A DNA stretch of 64,000 nt from Phycicoccus sonneratiae (lineage in GTDB: Bacteria; Actinomycetota; Actinomycetes; Actinomycetales; Dermatophilaceae). The stretch spans positions 1 through 64,000 of the forward strand of contig NZ_JAFDVD010000021.1 of assembly GCF_016887965.1 (NCBI RefSeq), given 5' to 3'. Both the position numbers and the translations under genes were made by a program. Shown here piece by piece: positions 31,406 to 40,812 of this stretch (position 1 is its first letter; every line of letters begins with the position of its first letter). The notes beneath the pieces are model-generated. The model searched no databases. It was not told the origin of the DNA and saw only the letters and a program-made list of their open reading frames with translations.

Positions 31406-32613
31406 CGCCGGACCCCGGCGACGAGCTCGGCGAGCGCCGGCTCGAGCCACTCGTCGAGCCGGGAGAGCCGCGTCCGGTGGTCCCCGGTCTCGAGGAAGCC
31501 GACCGCGAGCAGGACGACGTAGAGGAGGACGACGAGGGTCGGGTCGGCCGGCCCCCAGGGCCCGAGGAGCGCCGGGGCCTGCTCGGCGAGCTCGCGGACC
31601 GCGGCGCGCGGGTGCCGCCCCTCGACGACCACCGCGTCCTGGAGCCGGTGGTGCAGGAGGTCGAGCCCGACGGGCACGGGTGCGGCGAACCCCTCCCAGT
31701 CCCAGACGGCGAGGCGGTCGCCAGCGGCCGCCATGTTCCACGACGCGAAGTCGCCGTGCCAGGGCCCCCACTCGACCGGTGTCCCCGCGGCCCGCGACCC
31801 GACCTCGTCGAGCGCCGCGACCAGCGCCGTCGCCGACGTCGAGGGCGCCAGTGCCGCCACCCGGTCGACGAGGTCCCGCCACGCGCCGTCCGACCCGACC
31901 ACCCCCTGCTGCCGGGGACCGATGTCGCTCAGCTCGAGGGCCGCGCGCGACACCATCGCCGGGGTGACCCCGCCCGGGCCGCCCACGGGCGCCTGGACGA
32001 GGACGGAGAGCCCGTGCCAGGGGCGGTGCGCGAGCACCTCCGGGACGACGAGCCGGCGCAGGCCGCTGCCGGCGAGCACGTGCAGGACCTCCGCCTCGTG
32101 GTCGACGAGCCCGCGTGTCGTGTCGTCGACACCGACCTTGACGTAGGCCAGCGTCGACCCGTCGTGCCCGAGGACGCGCAGGACCGGCTTCTGGAGGGCC
32201 CGGACCCGCCCGACGGACATGGCGAGGGCCACGGGCCGGCCCAGCACCTCCTCGACGAGACCGGCGAGCGCCGGGCCGTCGCCCTCGACGACGAGGTGCG
32301 GCAGGAGCGCCAGCCCGCCGGCGCGCGCCGCCAGCCCGAGGAGGCTCCCGGCGGCGCCGCGCGCCCCGGAGCCACCCAGCCCGGACACCGTCGCGACGGC
32401 GGCCGCGCGCGGACGGCTGGGCACGAGCAGCCGCGGGTCGGCGGAGCCGGGCACGAGCGACCACGCGCGGGCATGTCCCCGTCGCGGCCGGCGCCGCACG
32501 GTGACCTCGGCCCCGGGGTGCATGAGGGCCATGACGTCACGGACGTAGCCGAGACCGGGCCGCTCGGCCCGGGGGCCGGCCGCCGTCGGGGGCTGCGGTC
32601 CGCGACCCGTCAC
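31402..32613 (-). CDS. aminoglycoside-phosphotransferase-like kinase
   Basis: 403 residues with a protein-kinase-like APH fold. The catalytic loop WHGDFASWNM (about 281-290) and the metal site AVWDWEGF about 12 residues later are intact; the N-terminal third is Arg/Ala-rich and weakly conserved. In polysaccharide loci such proteins are thought to phosphorylate a sugar or lipid intermediate; antibiotic resistance is unlikely from context. GTG start overlaps the Wzz-like gene stop, and its own stop overlaps the flippase start, so three genes are translationally linked. Confidence 0.75.
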   Translation of the reverse strand: MTGRGPQPPTAAGPRAERPGLGYVRDVMALMHPGAEVTVRRRPRRGHARAWSLVPGSADPRLLVPSRPRAAAVATVSGLGGSGARGAAGSLLGLAARAGGLALLPHLVVEGDGPALAGLVEEVLGRPVALAMSVGRVRALQKPVLRVLGHDGSTLAYVKVGVDDTTRGLVDHEAEVLHVLAGSGLRRLVVPEVLAHRPWHGLSVLVQAPVGGPGGVTPAMVSRAALELSDIGPRQQGVVGSDGAWRDLVDRVAALAPSTSATALVAALDEVGSRAAGTPVEWGPWHGDFASWNMAAAGDRLAVWDWEGFAAPVPVGLDLLHHRLQDAVVVEGRHPRAAVRELAEQAPALLGPWGPADPTLVVLLYVVLLAVGFLETGDHRTRLSRLDEWLEPALAELVAGVRR

Positions 32614-34181
32614 GCGCCGCCCTTCGCCACCCGCTTGTCCTCGGCCTCCTCGACCGGCGCGGCCTCGACCGCCCGCGTGACGACGACCGGCTGCTCCTGC
32701 TCGTGGCGGGAGTACTGGACGGTGACGAGCCCGAGCACCGAGATGCCGAGGTGGCCGACGCGGCGCATGGTCCGCCGCACGTCGTCACGCAGCGAGCGGC
32801 GGTCGGCGGCGACGAGGACGACGCCGGTGGACGCCAGGGCCAGCTCGGTGGACTCGGACAGGCTGATGACCGGCGAGGCGACGACGACGTACTCGTGGCG
32901 CTCGCCGAGCTCGTCGAGCACCCCGCGCAGCCGGCTGCTCGCCAGCTGCTCGCGCATCGACGCGTCGACGGTGCCGCCGGTCACGACGTGGTAGCCGCCA
33001 CGGGCCCGGGACACCGGCACCCGCTTGAGTCCGCCCTCGTGGATCGCGTCGGCGAGGCCGCGGTGGTTGCGCACCCCGGTCAGCTCGCGGATCGAGCCCT
33101 CGGTGAGCGTCGCGTCGACGAGGCACACCGAGTGCCCGCTGACCGAGATGCTCGCCGCGAGGTTGACGGCGACCCGGTGCGCGGCCCGCTCGAGGTGCTC
33201 GTCGAGGCCGGCGACGACGACGACCGCCGGGGCGGGCGCCTTGGCGTACAGCGAGGCGCGCACCCCGCGGTAGGCGTCGGCCATCGGCCCGCCGTCCTTG
33301 GTGAGGATGCCGCTGTGACCGTGGGCGATCCCCGCCGGCACGACCCCCATGACGGGCAGCGACTCGACGTCGCCGTCGGCCGCCGAGCGGATGTGGTCGT
33401 CGGTGCGCTCGCGCCAGATGGCGAGGCCGATGCCGAGCACGAGGCCGATGAGGACCGCGACGACGATGAGGAGGACGACCGGGAGGCCGTCGGCGGTCGT
33501 CGCGAGGGTCGCCGGCGTGACGACGCCACCCGGGGCGATGGGCGTGGCCTCGAGGGACCCGATCTGGTCCTGGAGGGTCGCGAGGCGGTTCGTGTAGAGC
33601 TGCACCTGGGCGACGGCCTCCGCGGACGGGTCCGACCCGCCGGCCGACGCCGCAGCCTTCTTCAGCCCCGCCGACGCGCTGTCGGACTGCTGCTTGAGCA
33701 GGTCGAGCTGGCCGGTGACGTTGCTCTGGGCCTGGTTCCGCCGGTACTCGAGCAGCGCGTCGGCGTAGGCGGACGCGTAGCGCTGCGCCTCTCGCGCCGA
33801 CCCGGCGGTGTACTCGATCCGGACGATCTGGGTGTTCGGCGGGACCGACACCTCGACCTCGGAGGCGGCGGCCTCGACGCGCTCGTGCACCGTGACGCCG
33901 ACGATGTCGGCGACGGGTGGCGACTTCACGAGGCCGGCCTCGGTCTGCATCGCGACGTTGATCTGGTCACCGCTGCGGGCGGAGTCCGTCGTCAGCGCGT
34001 TGCCGGGCGTCGGGTTGAGGAGCACGTCGGTCGTCGACGTGTAGGAGACGGGCAGCCGGAGGACGACGAGCGCCCCGAGCAGACCGACGACGAAGACCGT
34101 CAGCGCGATCGTGCGCCACCGGTTCCTCATCGCGTCGGCCAGCAGGCCGACCCTCACTTCTTCGGTAGGAAGGGACTCCAC
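32610..34181 (-). CDS. Wzz-like co-polymerase with degenerate BY-kinase domain
   Basis: 523 residues. N-terminal Wzz-type region: membrane helix at about 24-46, extracytoplasmic domain with coiled coil (NQAQSNVTGQLDLLKQQSD), second helix about 229-253. The cytosolic part resembles the CpsD/BY-kinase fold (GVRASLYAKAP, VCLVDATLTEG, HEYVVVASPVISLSEST), but the Walker A position reads VVAGLDEHLERAAH with no GK(S/T), and the C-terminal tyrosine cluster is missing. It would control chain length without kinase activity. GTG start with AAAGGA upstream; it overlaps the upstream Wzy-Wzz gene by 28 bases. Confidence 0.85.
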   Translation of the reverse strand: MESLPTEEVRVGLLADAMRNRWRTIALTVFVVGLLGALVVLRLPVSYTSTTDVLLNPTPGNALTTDSARSGDQINVAMQTEAGLVKSPPVADIVGVTVHERVEAAASEVEVSVPPNTQIVRIEYTAGSAREAQRYASAYADALLEYRRNQAQSNVTGQLDLLKQQSDSASAGLKKAAASAGGSDPSAEAVAQVQLYTNRLATLQDQIGSLEATPIAPGGVVTPATLATTADGLPVVLLIVVAVLIGLVLGIGLAIWRERTDDHIRSAADGDVESLPVMGVVPAGIAHGHSGILTKDGGPMADAYRGVRASLYAKAPAPAVVVVAGLDEHLERAAHRVAVNLAASISVSGHSVCLVDATLTEGSIRELTGVRNHRGLADAIHEGGLKRVPVSRARGGYHVVTGGTVDASMREQLASSRLRGVLDELGERHEYVVVASPVISLSESTELALASTGVVLVAADRRSLRDDVRRTMRRVGHLGISVLGLVTVQYSRHEQEQPVVVTRAVEAAPVEEAEDKRVAKGGA

Positions 34182-36766
34182 TGGAAGTCCTTTCTGTGTG
34201 TGGTGATGACGGACCGGAGGCGCGTGCCCCAGCCCGGCCGTGGGCGTCTGATGAGGACGAGGCCGACGACGTCGAGGTCGTCGCGGCGCAGGCCGGCGAC
34301 CCGACGCCGCACCCGTCCGAGTCGGGTGGTGGACGTGGCGACGACGACGACCGCACGCTCGGCGCCGAGGCGGCGCACGGCGTCGGTGCGACCGTCGTCG
34401 TGGGAGCGGTCGTCGAGGAGCTCGGCGACGAGGAGGGACTGCTCGTCACGGCCCGCCGCGACGACGGCCGCGGGCGAGTGCAGCCGGACGACGTCGACGG
34501 CCGAGCGCCAGGCGAGCTCGTGGTCGGCGTAGGTGCGCCCGTCGGGGGTGACGGCGCGGGCCGGCAGGGTCGCGATGACGGGCACCTCGGCCGACCCCGC
34601 GACGTCGCGGACCCGCGCCAGCGGCGCCCCCACCACGCCGCGGACGCGGGCCAGCGCCAGCCCCACGAGGAGGCCGAGGAACAGGCCGGTGCCCATCGCG
34701 ACGACGAGGGCGTCGTGGCTGACGGTCACCGCGGCCGGACGGACGACCTGCCCGGCGTCGAGCGGCATGACGGCGGCCCGGGCGCCCCGCCCGGCCGCCC
34801 GTCCCGCGGCATCGAGGAGCGCGGTGCGCTGGTTCTCGAGCGTCTCGAGGCCGACGCCGGTCCCGCTGTCGCGCAACCGGTCGAGGGACTCGTCGACCGT
34901 GGCGACCGCGGCGATGCCGGAGGTGTACTGGGCGTCGAACTGGGCGACGGCGTCCTTGCGCTCGGCGTCGAGGAGCTCGGTGCGCAGCCGGATCACGGTC
35001 TCGCCGGCGGCGTCGACGGCGGCGAGGGCCGCGCCGGGCTGGCTGCCCGCGTAGCGCAGGTTGAGGATGCGCGAGTTGGGGTCGGCCGAGACGTAGACGT
35101 CGTCCGGGTCGATCGGGTGCTCGGCAGCCGCGGCCATCGCGGAGGTGACCTGCCGGTCGCGGGCCAGCTGGGCGAGGGTGTCGAGGGTCGCCTCGCGCCC
35201 GACGTCGGCGAGCTCGGACTCCTCGGGCACGAAGATGCTCACCGTCGCCACCGACTGGGGACCCTGCGACACCTGGTAGGCCGCACCGGCCCCGACGCCG
35301 GCCACCGCGCAGACGAGGAGCAGGAGGGCGTGCCGGCGGGTCAGCCCGATGAAGCCGCCGAGGCTGTACTCGTCGGACGGGTCGGTGTGCCCGGCCGCGG
35401 CGCGTCGGTCGTCGTCCTCGCGCCACAGCAGCCCGACCGCGATGAGGGCCGCGACGCTCGAGATCCCGATCGAGTCGTAGAAGGGCAGGGTGACGACCTG
35501 CGCGACGAGGACGCAGACGCCGACCGTGGCGGCCGGTGAGGGCAGCCGGAGGCCGCGCAGGAGCCAGGCCCCGAGGAACCCGAGGTAGAACACCAGCCCG
35601 AGGACCCCCTGCGAGTACAGGACCAGCCAGAGCTGCCCCTGCGTGCCGAGGGCCGGTGGGGTGCACAGGGGACAGCTCGGTGAGCTGCCGCCGGCGATGG
35701 AGTAGAAGGCGCTCACCGCGTCGCGGGTGGAGCCGAACCCGATGACCGGGGAGCCCTCGAGGACGCTCTGCACGGTGAGGGTCGCGAGCGAGGCCCGGCC
35801 GTCGTTGCTCACGGGGTTCGCGATGCGCGACTGCACGAGGTCGCCGAGCGGGCTGAAGGCCACCGCACCGGCGAGGAGCAGGACCGACGCGCCGAGCGCG
35901 ACGACCGAGCGCATCCGCCCGTGGGCCGCGGAGCGCAGCGCCACGACGACGGCCATCGCGACGACCGCGATCCACATGCCGCGGTTGAGCGAGAGGATGG
36001 CGGGCACCGTGGCCAGCCCGAGGAGCGGCAGGGCGAGCCGGCGACGCCAGCCGGCGTCGGGCCCGAGCCAGGCGTGGAGGAAGAAGGGCAGGAAGCAGGC
36101 GAAGTTCAGGCCCCAGATGTTCGCGTAGCTGAACGGCGCGCTCGGCCGGGGGTGGCTGGCGACGGCCTGGGCGTAGTCCTGGGAGACCTCGGGGTGGATG
36201 AGGAACTCGATGAACTCGACGTGGGTGAGCGAGCCCGGGAGGACCACCTCGAGGACCGAGGGGAACACGAGGTGGGGCATGAGGATGCCCAGCCACCCGC
36301 CCGCGACGACGGTGAGGAACATCGCCGCACCGGCGCGGGTGATGCGGCTCGTCGTGAGGTGCTCGCGCATGTTGCCGATGTAGACGAGCGCGACCGTCGC
36401 GGAGGCGTACCAGCCGAAGCGGTAGGCCCACGAGATGTAGCGGCCCATCGAGGTGTCGGGGACGGCGTGCGGCGCCGCCACCTGGAGGACGAGGACGCCC
36501 GCGATCACCCACAGGAGGAACAGCAGCCAGGTACCGGTGCTGCGGGGGACGCGGATGCGCCGGAGCCGGGCGAGCTCGAGGACCATGACGACGGCAGCGA
36601 GGTGACCGATGAAGCTGCTGATGCCGAGGACCCACCACAGGGGGAAGCCGACGAGCATCCACGTGAGCGGCCAGCCCGGGCGCAGCAGGCGGCGCCGGCG
36701 CACGGCGGGAGCCGCCGGCGTCGCGAGCGTCGACGGGCGGAGAGGTCGCAGCGGGACGACCGTCAC
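34154..36766 (-). CDS. Wzy-like polymerase fused to Wzz-like domain
   Basis: 870 residues. Residues ~30-440 are about 11-12 membrane helices with an O-antigen ligase/polymerase-type extracytoplasmic loop (SLNRGMWIAVVAMA, GFGSTRDAVSAFY). After a cytosolic linker, a helix near 469, a periplasmic coiled-coil region and a helix near 689 reproduce the Wzz architecture. A cytosolic tail (about 710-870) resembles a BY-kinase fold without Walker A (VVAAGRDEQSLLVAELL). Start is ambiguous: GTG 36766 has GGAGGA 8 bases upstream and is preferred; ATG 36787 and GTG 36799 are alternatives. Polymerase and length control in one chain is unusual. Confidence 0.82.
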   Translation of the reverse strand: MTVVPLRPLRPSTLATPAAPAVRRRRLLRPGWPLTWMLVGFPLWWVLGISSFIGHLAAVVMVLELARLRRIRVPRSTGTWLLFLLWVIAGVLVLQVAAPHAVPDTSMGRYISWAYRFGWYASATVALVYIGNMREHLTTSRITRAGAAMFLTVVAGGWLGILMPHLVFPSVLEVVLPGSLTHVEFIEFLIHPEVSQDYAQAVASHPRPSAPFSYANIWGLNFACFLPFFLHAWLGPDAGWRRRLALPLLGLATVPAILSLNRGMWIAVVAMAVVVALRSAAHGRMRSVVALGASVLLLAGAVAFSPLGDLVQSRIANPVSNDGRASLATLTVQSVLEGSPVIGFGSTRDAVSAFYSIAGGSSPSCPLCTPPALGTQGQLWLVLYSQGVLGLVFYLGFLGAWLLRGLRLPSPAATVGVCVLVAQVVTLPFYDSIGISSVAALIAVGLLWREDDDRRAAAGHTDPSDEYSLGGFIGLTRRHALLLLVCAVAGVGAGAAYQVSQGPQSVATVSIFVPEESELADVGREATLDTLAQLARDRQVTSAMAAAAEHPIDPDDVYVSADPNSRILNLRYAGSQPGAALAAVDAAGETVIRLRTELLDAERKDAVAQFDAQYTSGIAAVATVDESLDRLRDSGTGVGLETLENQRTALLDAAGRAAGRGARAAVMPLDAGQVVRPAAVTVSHDALVVAMGTGLFLGLLVGLALARVRGVVGAPLARVRDVAGSAEVPVIATLPARAVTPDGRTYADHELAWRSAVDVVRLHSPAAVVAAGRDEQSLLVAELLDDRSHDDGRTDAVRRLGAERAVVVVATSTTRLGRVRRRVAGLRRDDLDVVGLVLIRRPRPGWGTRLRSVITTHRKDFQWSPFLPKK

Positions 36767-36912
36767 GGGCGAGATCCTCCGCCCCATGAGGAGGTCCACG
36801 TCGGCAGGATCCCACGAAGCAGGTCCCCGCGTCCGGCGGTCCGGACTACAGTGGCGCAGCCACGAGGGGCCCGCGACGGGCGGGTCCGGGGCGAGGTCGA
36901 GGAGGCGTCGGG

Positions 36913-37857
36913 ATGGGTCCGTCGGGTGCGGGGGGCGACGGCGGCACGCCGTGGCCGGACGTCGGTGTCGTGCTCGCGACCCACAACCGCCCGCAGCTGA
37001 TGCGCGAGGCCCTGGCCTCGATCCTCGGCCAGGACTACCCCGGCCGGATCCGCGTGCAGCTCGTCTACGACCGGAGCGAGCCCGAGACCGAGCTCGAGCA
37101 GGACACCCCGGGACGTGAGGTCGCCGTCATGGTGAACACCCGCACGCCGGGTCTGGCCGGCGCACGGAACACCGGTGTCCTCGCCCTCGACACCGAGCTC
37201 GTGGCCTTCTGCGACGACGACGACGTGTGGCTCGACGGCAAGCTCGCGCAGCAGGTCGAACGCCTGCTCGCCTCTCCCGGAGCCGAGTTCGTGACCACCG
37301 CGATGCGCGTCGACTTCGGCGACCGCAGCACCGTACGGCTGGCCGAGCGCGACGTCATCACGGTGCGCGAGATGGCCCGCTCGCGGATGGCGATGCTCCA
37401 CTCGTCGTCGTTCGTCTTCCGCCGCGAGGCGATGCTCGAGCGCTTCGGGCTGGTCGACGAGACCCTCCCGCGGAGCATGGCCGAGGACTGGGACCTCCTC
37501 CTGCGCGCGGCGCGCAGCGCTCCGATCGTGCACGTCGACTCGCCGCTCGTCGGCATCCGCTGGGGCGCCAGCTCGTACTTCAACGACGCCTGGCGGGACA
37601 AGAACGAGGCCCACGCGTGGCTGCTCGCCAACCACCCCGAGATCGAGGCCGACACCATCGGCGCCGGCCTGCAGTACGGCAAGCTCGCCTTCGGCCACGC
37701 CGTGCTCGGGGAGCGCCGTGAGGCCCTGCGCTGGACGTGGCGCTGCGCGCGCCGCAACCCGCGCGAGCGTCGCTGGGTGCTCGCCCTGCTCGTCCTCGCG
37801 GGCGTGTCGGGTGAGTGGATCCAGCGCGAGCTGAACCGTCGCGGCCACGGCGTCTGA
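36913..37857 (+). CDS. family 2 glycosyltransferase
   Basis: 314 residues with a GT-A fold. VGVVLATHNRPQLMREAL opens the nucleotide-binding domain, LAGARNTGV and the FCDDDDVW acidic metal motif follow, and AEDWDLLLRAA supplies the usual ED catalytic base. It adds a sugar from an NDP donor to the growing repeat unit on the cytosolic face. GAGGAGG lies about 10 bases upstream of the ATG. It is the only plus-strand gene inside the minus-strand part of the cluster, and converges with a sulfotransferase gene. Confidence 0.9.
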   Translation: MGPSGAGGDGGTPWPDVGVVLATHNRPQLMREALASILGQDYPGRIRVQLVYDRSEPETELEQDTPGREVAVMVNTRTPGLAGARNTGVLALDTELVAFCDDDDVWLDGKLAQQVERLLASPGAEFVTTAMRVDFGDRSTVRLAERDVITVREMARSRMAMLHSSSFVFRREAMLERFGLVDETLPRSMAEDWDLLLRAARSAPIVHVDSPLVGIRWGASSYFNDAWRDKNEAHAWLLANHPEIEADTIGAGLQYGKLAFGHAVLGERREALRWTWRCARRNPRERRWVLALLVLAGVSGEWIQRELNRRGHGV

Positions 37858-37860
37858 TCC

Positions 37861-37888
37861 GACCCCGGGCCACGTGGGGCCTGGGGTC
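37861..37888. terminator. hairpin between glycosyltransferase and sulfotransferase
   Basis: Arms GACCCCGGGCC (37861-37871) and GGCCTGGGGTC (37878-37888) pair over 11 positions with one G-U, loop of 6. The right arm covers the stop of the convergent sulfotransferase. Confidence 0.75.
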
Positions 37889-38813
37889 ACGAGCAGCCAC
37901 CCTGCCCGGTGCCGGCCTCGTCGACGAGGTGGCGCACCTCGGCGGTGACGTCCTCGATCTCGGCGACCTCGCGCGCGTCGAGGCGCCCGCGCCAGGCCGT
38001 GGCGGCGTCGGCGGGCGCGCGGTCGAAGTTGTGCAGCCGCTCGGCCGACACCTCGCCGGAGCCCTCGCGACCGACCTCGGCCTCGGCCGCCGGGCCCCAC
38101 GTGAGCCCGAGGGCGTCGTGGAGGCGGCGGCAGGCCGCGACGTCGGTGGCGAGCGCCTCGTGCGCGACGACGAGCGTGCCGGACGAGCGCCGCAGGTCGG
38201 CGACGGCCATCGCGTAGAGAGCCGACCAGAACCAGCCCATGGCCACCGCCCCCGCGGCGTCCGTGGACGCTGGCAGGGCGGGGACGGCGGGGTCCGTGGG
38301 GTCGCGGCGCGCCTCGTAGCGGCGCACGATCGGCTCGATCTCGTCGAGGTCGGGGAGCCAGCCCATCCGCCGGTAGCTGACGAGCATGGCGCCGGGGTGG
38401 CGGTGGAGCAGGACCGGCCGGGCACCGGTGACCGCCTGCACGGCCGGCACCGAGAGCATCGCGAAGGGGTCCTTGACGACGAGGGTGCTCCACGGAAGCG
38501 GTGCGGCCCAACGGCGCACGCCGTACCGGCTGTAGACGAACGGCGTCGTCGCGGTGAACGCGCGCCGGAGCGCCCTCGACTGCGCGGACGTCGGCTCCTC
38601 GAGCCGGGTCCAGCCGTCGATGCTGCCCGCGAGGGCGTACTGGCGGCCGCGGGTGTTCATCGGCTCGCGACCGGCGAGGGCACCGCCGGGCGCCAGGGCG
38701 AGCAGCCGCGCGAGCCACGTCGTCCCGGACCGCGGCATGCCGGTGACGAGCACCGGCGTGCGGCGGTGCGGCACGAGGCTCACCGTGGTCTCCTCCCGGG
38801 TCTGCGTGGACAT
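37887..38813 (-). CDS. sulfotransferase family protein
   Basis: 308 residues. PAPS 5'-phosphosulfate loop VTGMPRSGTTWLARLLAL (about 23-40) and 3'-phosphate site VLLHRHPGAMLVSYRRM (about 135-150) are both clear. It is followed 10 bases upstream on the same strand by a glycosyltransferase gene, with which it is probably co-transcribed. It likely transfers sulfate to a sugar of the polymer; a phosphosugar or glycolipid acceptor is also possible. Second of three sulfotransferase-like proteins in the cluster. Confidence 0.85.
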   Translation of the reverse strand: MSTQTREETTVSLVPHRRTPVLVTGMPRSGTTWLARLLALAPGGALAGREPMNTRGRQYALAGSIDGWTRLEEPTSAQSRALRRAFTATTPFVYSRYGVRRWAAPLPWSTLVVKDPFAMLSVPAVQAVTGARPVLLHRHPGAMLVSYRRMGWLPDLDEIEPIVRRYEARRDPTDPAVPALPASTDAAGAVAMGWFWSALYAMAVADLRRSSGTLVVAHEALATDVAACRRLHDALGLTWGPAAEAEVGREGSGEVSAERLHNFDRAPADAATAWRGRLDAREVAEIEDVTAEVRHLVDEAGTGQGGCS

Positions 38814-38823
38814 CGTGCCCCCG

Positions 38824-39831
38824 TCACGCCCGCAGGAGGAAGGGGCGGGGCTCGGCGCTGGCGCGGACGGACCCGCCGGCGGCCGCGAGGAGGTCCTCGA
38901 CGGTCAGCTCGTCGACGTCGCGCCCGATGGCGATGCCGCGCTCGTCGAGGTGGCGGCTGATGAGCACCTGGTGGTCGTCGACGTGCTCGCCGCGCACCGA
39001 CCGGCGCGGGAGGAGCACCGGCACGCGGCCGGCGTCGAGCGCGACGAGCGAGGACCCCACACCGGCGTGCGCGACGACGAGGTCGGCCTCGGCGACCGCC
39101 TCGCGCAGCTCGCGGGCGGGGACGAGACCCCGTCCGTCGATGCCGAGGTCGGAGACGTCGGTGGACCCCGTCTGCCAGAGCACCTCGACGTCGGGGGCGC
39201 ACACCTGCGGGAGCAGCGCGTCGAGCCGCTCGACGGCCCGGCGGAACCCGTAGGTGCGCATCGTGCCGAGGGTGACGACGACCCGGCTCGGCGCCTTCGT
39301 GACGGCGGGTGCACCGGAGCGCTCGAAGCCGTCGAAGAGCGAGCCGCTGTAGCCCCACTTGCCCGACGAGCGCTCGGGGTACTGGCTGTAGAGGTGGACG
39401 CCCGGGAAGCGGCTCAGCGCCCTGCCGGTGACGCTCGGGCCCTCGGCCCGCGCGGCGCTCTCGATGTAGTGGCACGGCAGGCCCATGGCCCGGGCGGCCC
39501 CGAAGAACGGCAGCGCGATGCCGGACCCGGTGGAGACCACCGCGCTGTAACCGCCCGCACGCAGGATGTCGACCGCCGTGAGGGTGCCGCGCACGGCGGC
39601 CCGGTAGCCGCGGGGGCCGATGTAGCCCACGTGGTGCACCCGCTCGCCCTCGAGGAGGGACCGGGACTGGTCGTCGTCGAAGGTCGCCCACTCGCAGTGC
39701 TCGGCCGCGGCGCCGAGGCGGCCGCGGAGGCGGACCAGCTCCTCGAGGTGGCCACCCGTGGACGCGACGAGCAGGACCGGACCGGTGCGGCGCGCGGCCT
39801 CGAGCCGCCGGCGGAGCGCGACGGAGGTCAT
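38824..39831 (-). CDS. glycosyltransferase (Alg14/MurG-like, fused halves)
   Basis: 335 residues. The N-terminal half has the membrane-associating Alg14 pattern (VLLVASTGGHLEELVRLRGRL, YSAVVSTGSGIALPFF). The C-terminal half has the GT28/Alg13 UDP-sugar-binding pattern (VVVTLGTMRTYGFRRAV, VVAHAGVGSSLVALDAGRVPVLLPRR, GEHVDDHQ). In many bacteria these are separate subunits, as in EpsE/EpsF-type pairs; here both are in one chain. It would add the second sugar to the lipid-linked primer. Its ATG overlaps the stop of the next sulfotransferase gene (ATGA). Confidence 0.88.
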   Translation of the reverse strand: MTSVALRRRLEAARRTGPVLLVASTGGHLEELVRLRGRLGAAAEHCEWATFDDDQSRSLLEGERVHHVGYIGPRGYRAAVRGTLTAVDILRAGGYSAVVSTGSGIALPFFGAARAMGLPCHYIESAARAEGPSVTGRALSRFPGVHLYSQYPERSSGKWGYSGSLFDGFERSGAPAVTKAPSRVVVTLGTMRTYGFRRAVERLDALLPQVCAPDVEVLWQTGSTDVSDLGIDGRGLVPARELREAVAEADLVVAHAGVGSSLVALDAGRVPVLLPRRSVRGEHVDDHQVLISRHLDERGIAIGRDVDELTVEDLLAAAGGSVRASAEPRPFLLRA

Positions 39832-40703
39832 CGGCGCCACCCCGGCGTCCGGCCGAGGAGGCGGGCCAGCTCCTCGTCGTGCGGGAGGAAGTGCTCGTCG
39901 AGGCGCCGCCGCAGGTGCTCGGGCATCGGCTTGCTCGGCCGCGCGTTGTGCTGCTCGAAGCGCTCGGGCTGCCACGGCGCGAGCCCGAGGAAGTCGGTGA
40001 CCTGGCGGTACTCCCCCGCCGGGTCGGCGAAGAAGGACTCGCTGTCGAGGACGTGCAGCCGGTCGCGGGGGACGAGGTCGAGGACCCGGCGCAGCTGCTC
40101 GGCGTACTGGCCACGGCGCGTGTAGGCCTGGTGCCGGTGCGGGTGGCTCTCGTACGTGACGTCGGCGGCCATCTTCTCGAGCTCGCCGTCGAGCCGCTCG
40201 TCCTCGAGGTCGAGGGCCCGCTCGAAGTCGGTCTCGGTCTCGAAGCCGCGGGCCAGCTCGTGTTTGTAGGCCGAGAAGGCGCGCTCCGCGGGGTCGCGGA
40301 GCATCGCGACGAGCCGGACGCCCGGGACGTCGCGCACGAGGCGCTCGACGGCGCTCGGGTGGAACATGTAGTACGTGCACGCCTCGAAGGCCTGCGGCGC
40401 GCCGAGGCCCCCGGTGCGCAGCCGGGCCACCCGCTCGACGGGGAAGTGCCCGCGGTACCAGTCGAGGTCGCGGTCGTAGTGGAGGCTGAAGTAGTCGATG
40501 CCCTTCTCGACACCCGGCCGGAACACCTGGGGGTGCTCGGTGAGGTGCTTGAAGATCGTCGTCGTCCCGCAGCGCTGGCCGCCGATGACGACGAACGAGG
40601 GCAGCATCCGCAGGCCGGTGGTCGCCTGCCCCAGCCGCGCGTAGGACGTGCGGGCGAGACCGTGCAGCGGGACCGGGATCCGTTCGCGCAGAGCCATGCT
40701 CAT
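39828..40703 (-). CDS. sulfotransferase family protein (NDST-like)
   Basis: About 291 residues. PAPS-binding loop FVVIGGQRCGTTTIFKHL near residue 40 and 3'-phosphate site VRLVAMLRDPAERAFSAY near 130, in the style of heparan-sulfate-type sulfotransferases. A GHFPVERVAR and a YAEQLRRVLDLVPRDRLHVLDSE pattern also match that family. Start is uncertain: ATG 40703, ATG 40697 or GTG 40712, none with a clear ribosome site. It overlaps the next glycosyltransferase by 4 bases and lies about 100 bases after the priming transferase gene. Confidence 0.85.
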   Translation of the reverse strand: MSMALRERIPVPLHGLARTSYARLGQATTGLRMLPSFVVIGGQRCGTTTIFKHLTEHPQVFRPGVEKGIDYFSLHYDRDLDWYRGHFPVERVARLRTGGLGAPQAFEACTYYMFHPSAVERLVRDVPGVRLVAMLRDPAERAFSAYKHELARGFETETDFERALDLEDERLDGELEKMAADVTYESHPHRHQAYTRRGQYAEQLRRVLDLVPRDRLHVLDSESFFADPAGEYRQVTDFLGLAPWQPERFEQHNARPSKPMPEHLRRRLDEHFLPHDEELARLLGRTPGWRR

Positions 40704-40812
40704 CGGACCCACCCGTCGGTGGCGTGCGGTCGGTCGGTGGTGCTCATGGGTCCCCCGGAGTGGGTGTCGTTCGTGGTGGACGCCGCGACGCTGCGGCGGT
40801 GGGTGCGCGGCA

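Noticed and set aside
31402-32613. aminoglycoside resistance gene
   Set aside because: The fold is shared, but three-gene translational coupling inside a polysaccharide locus points to a biosynthetic role.
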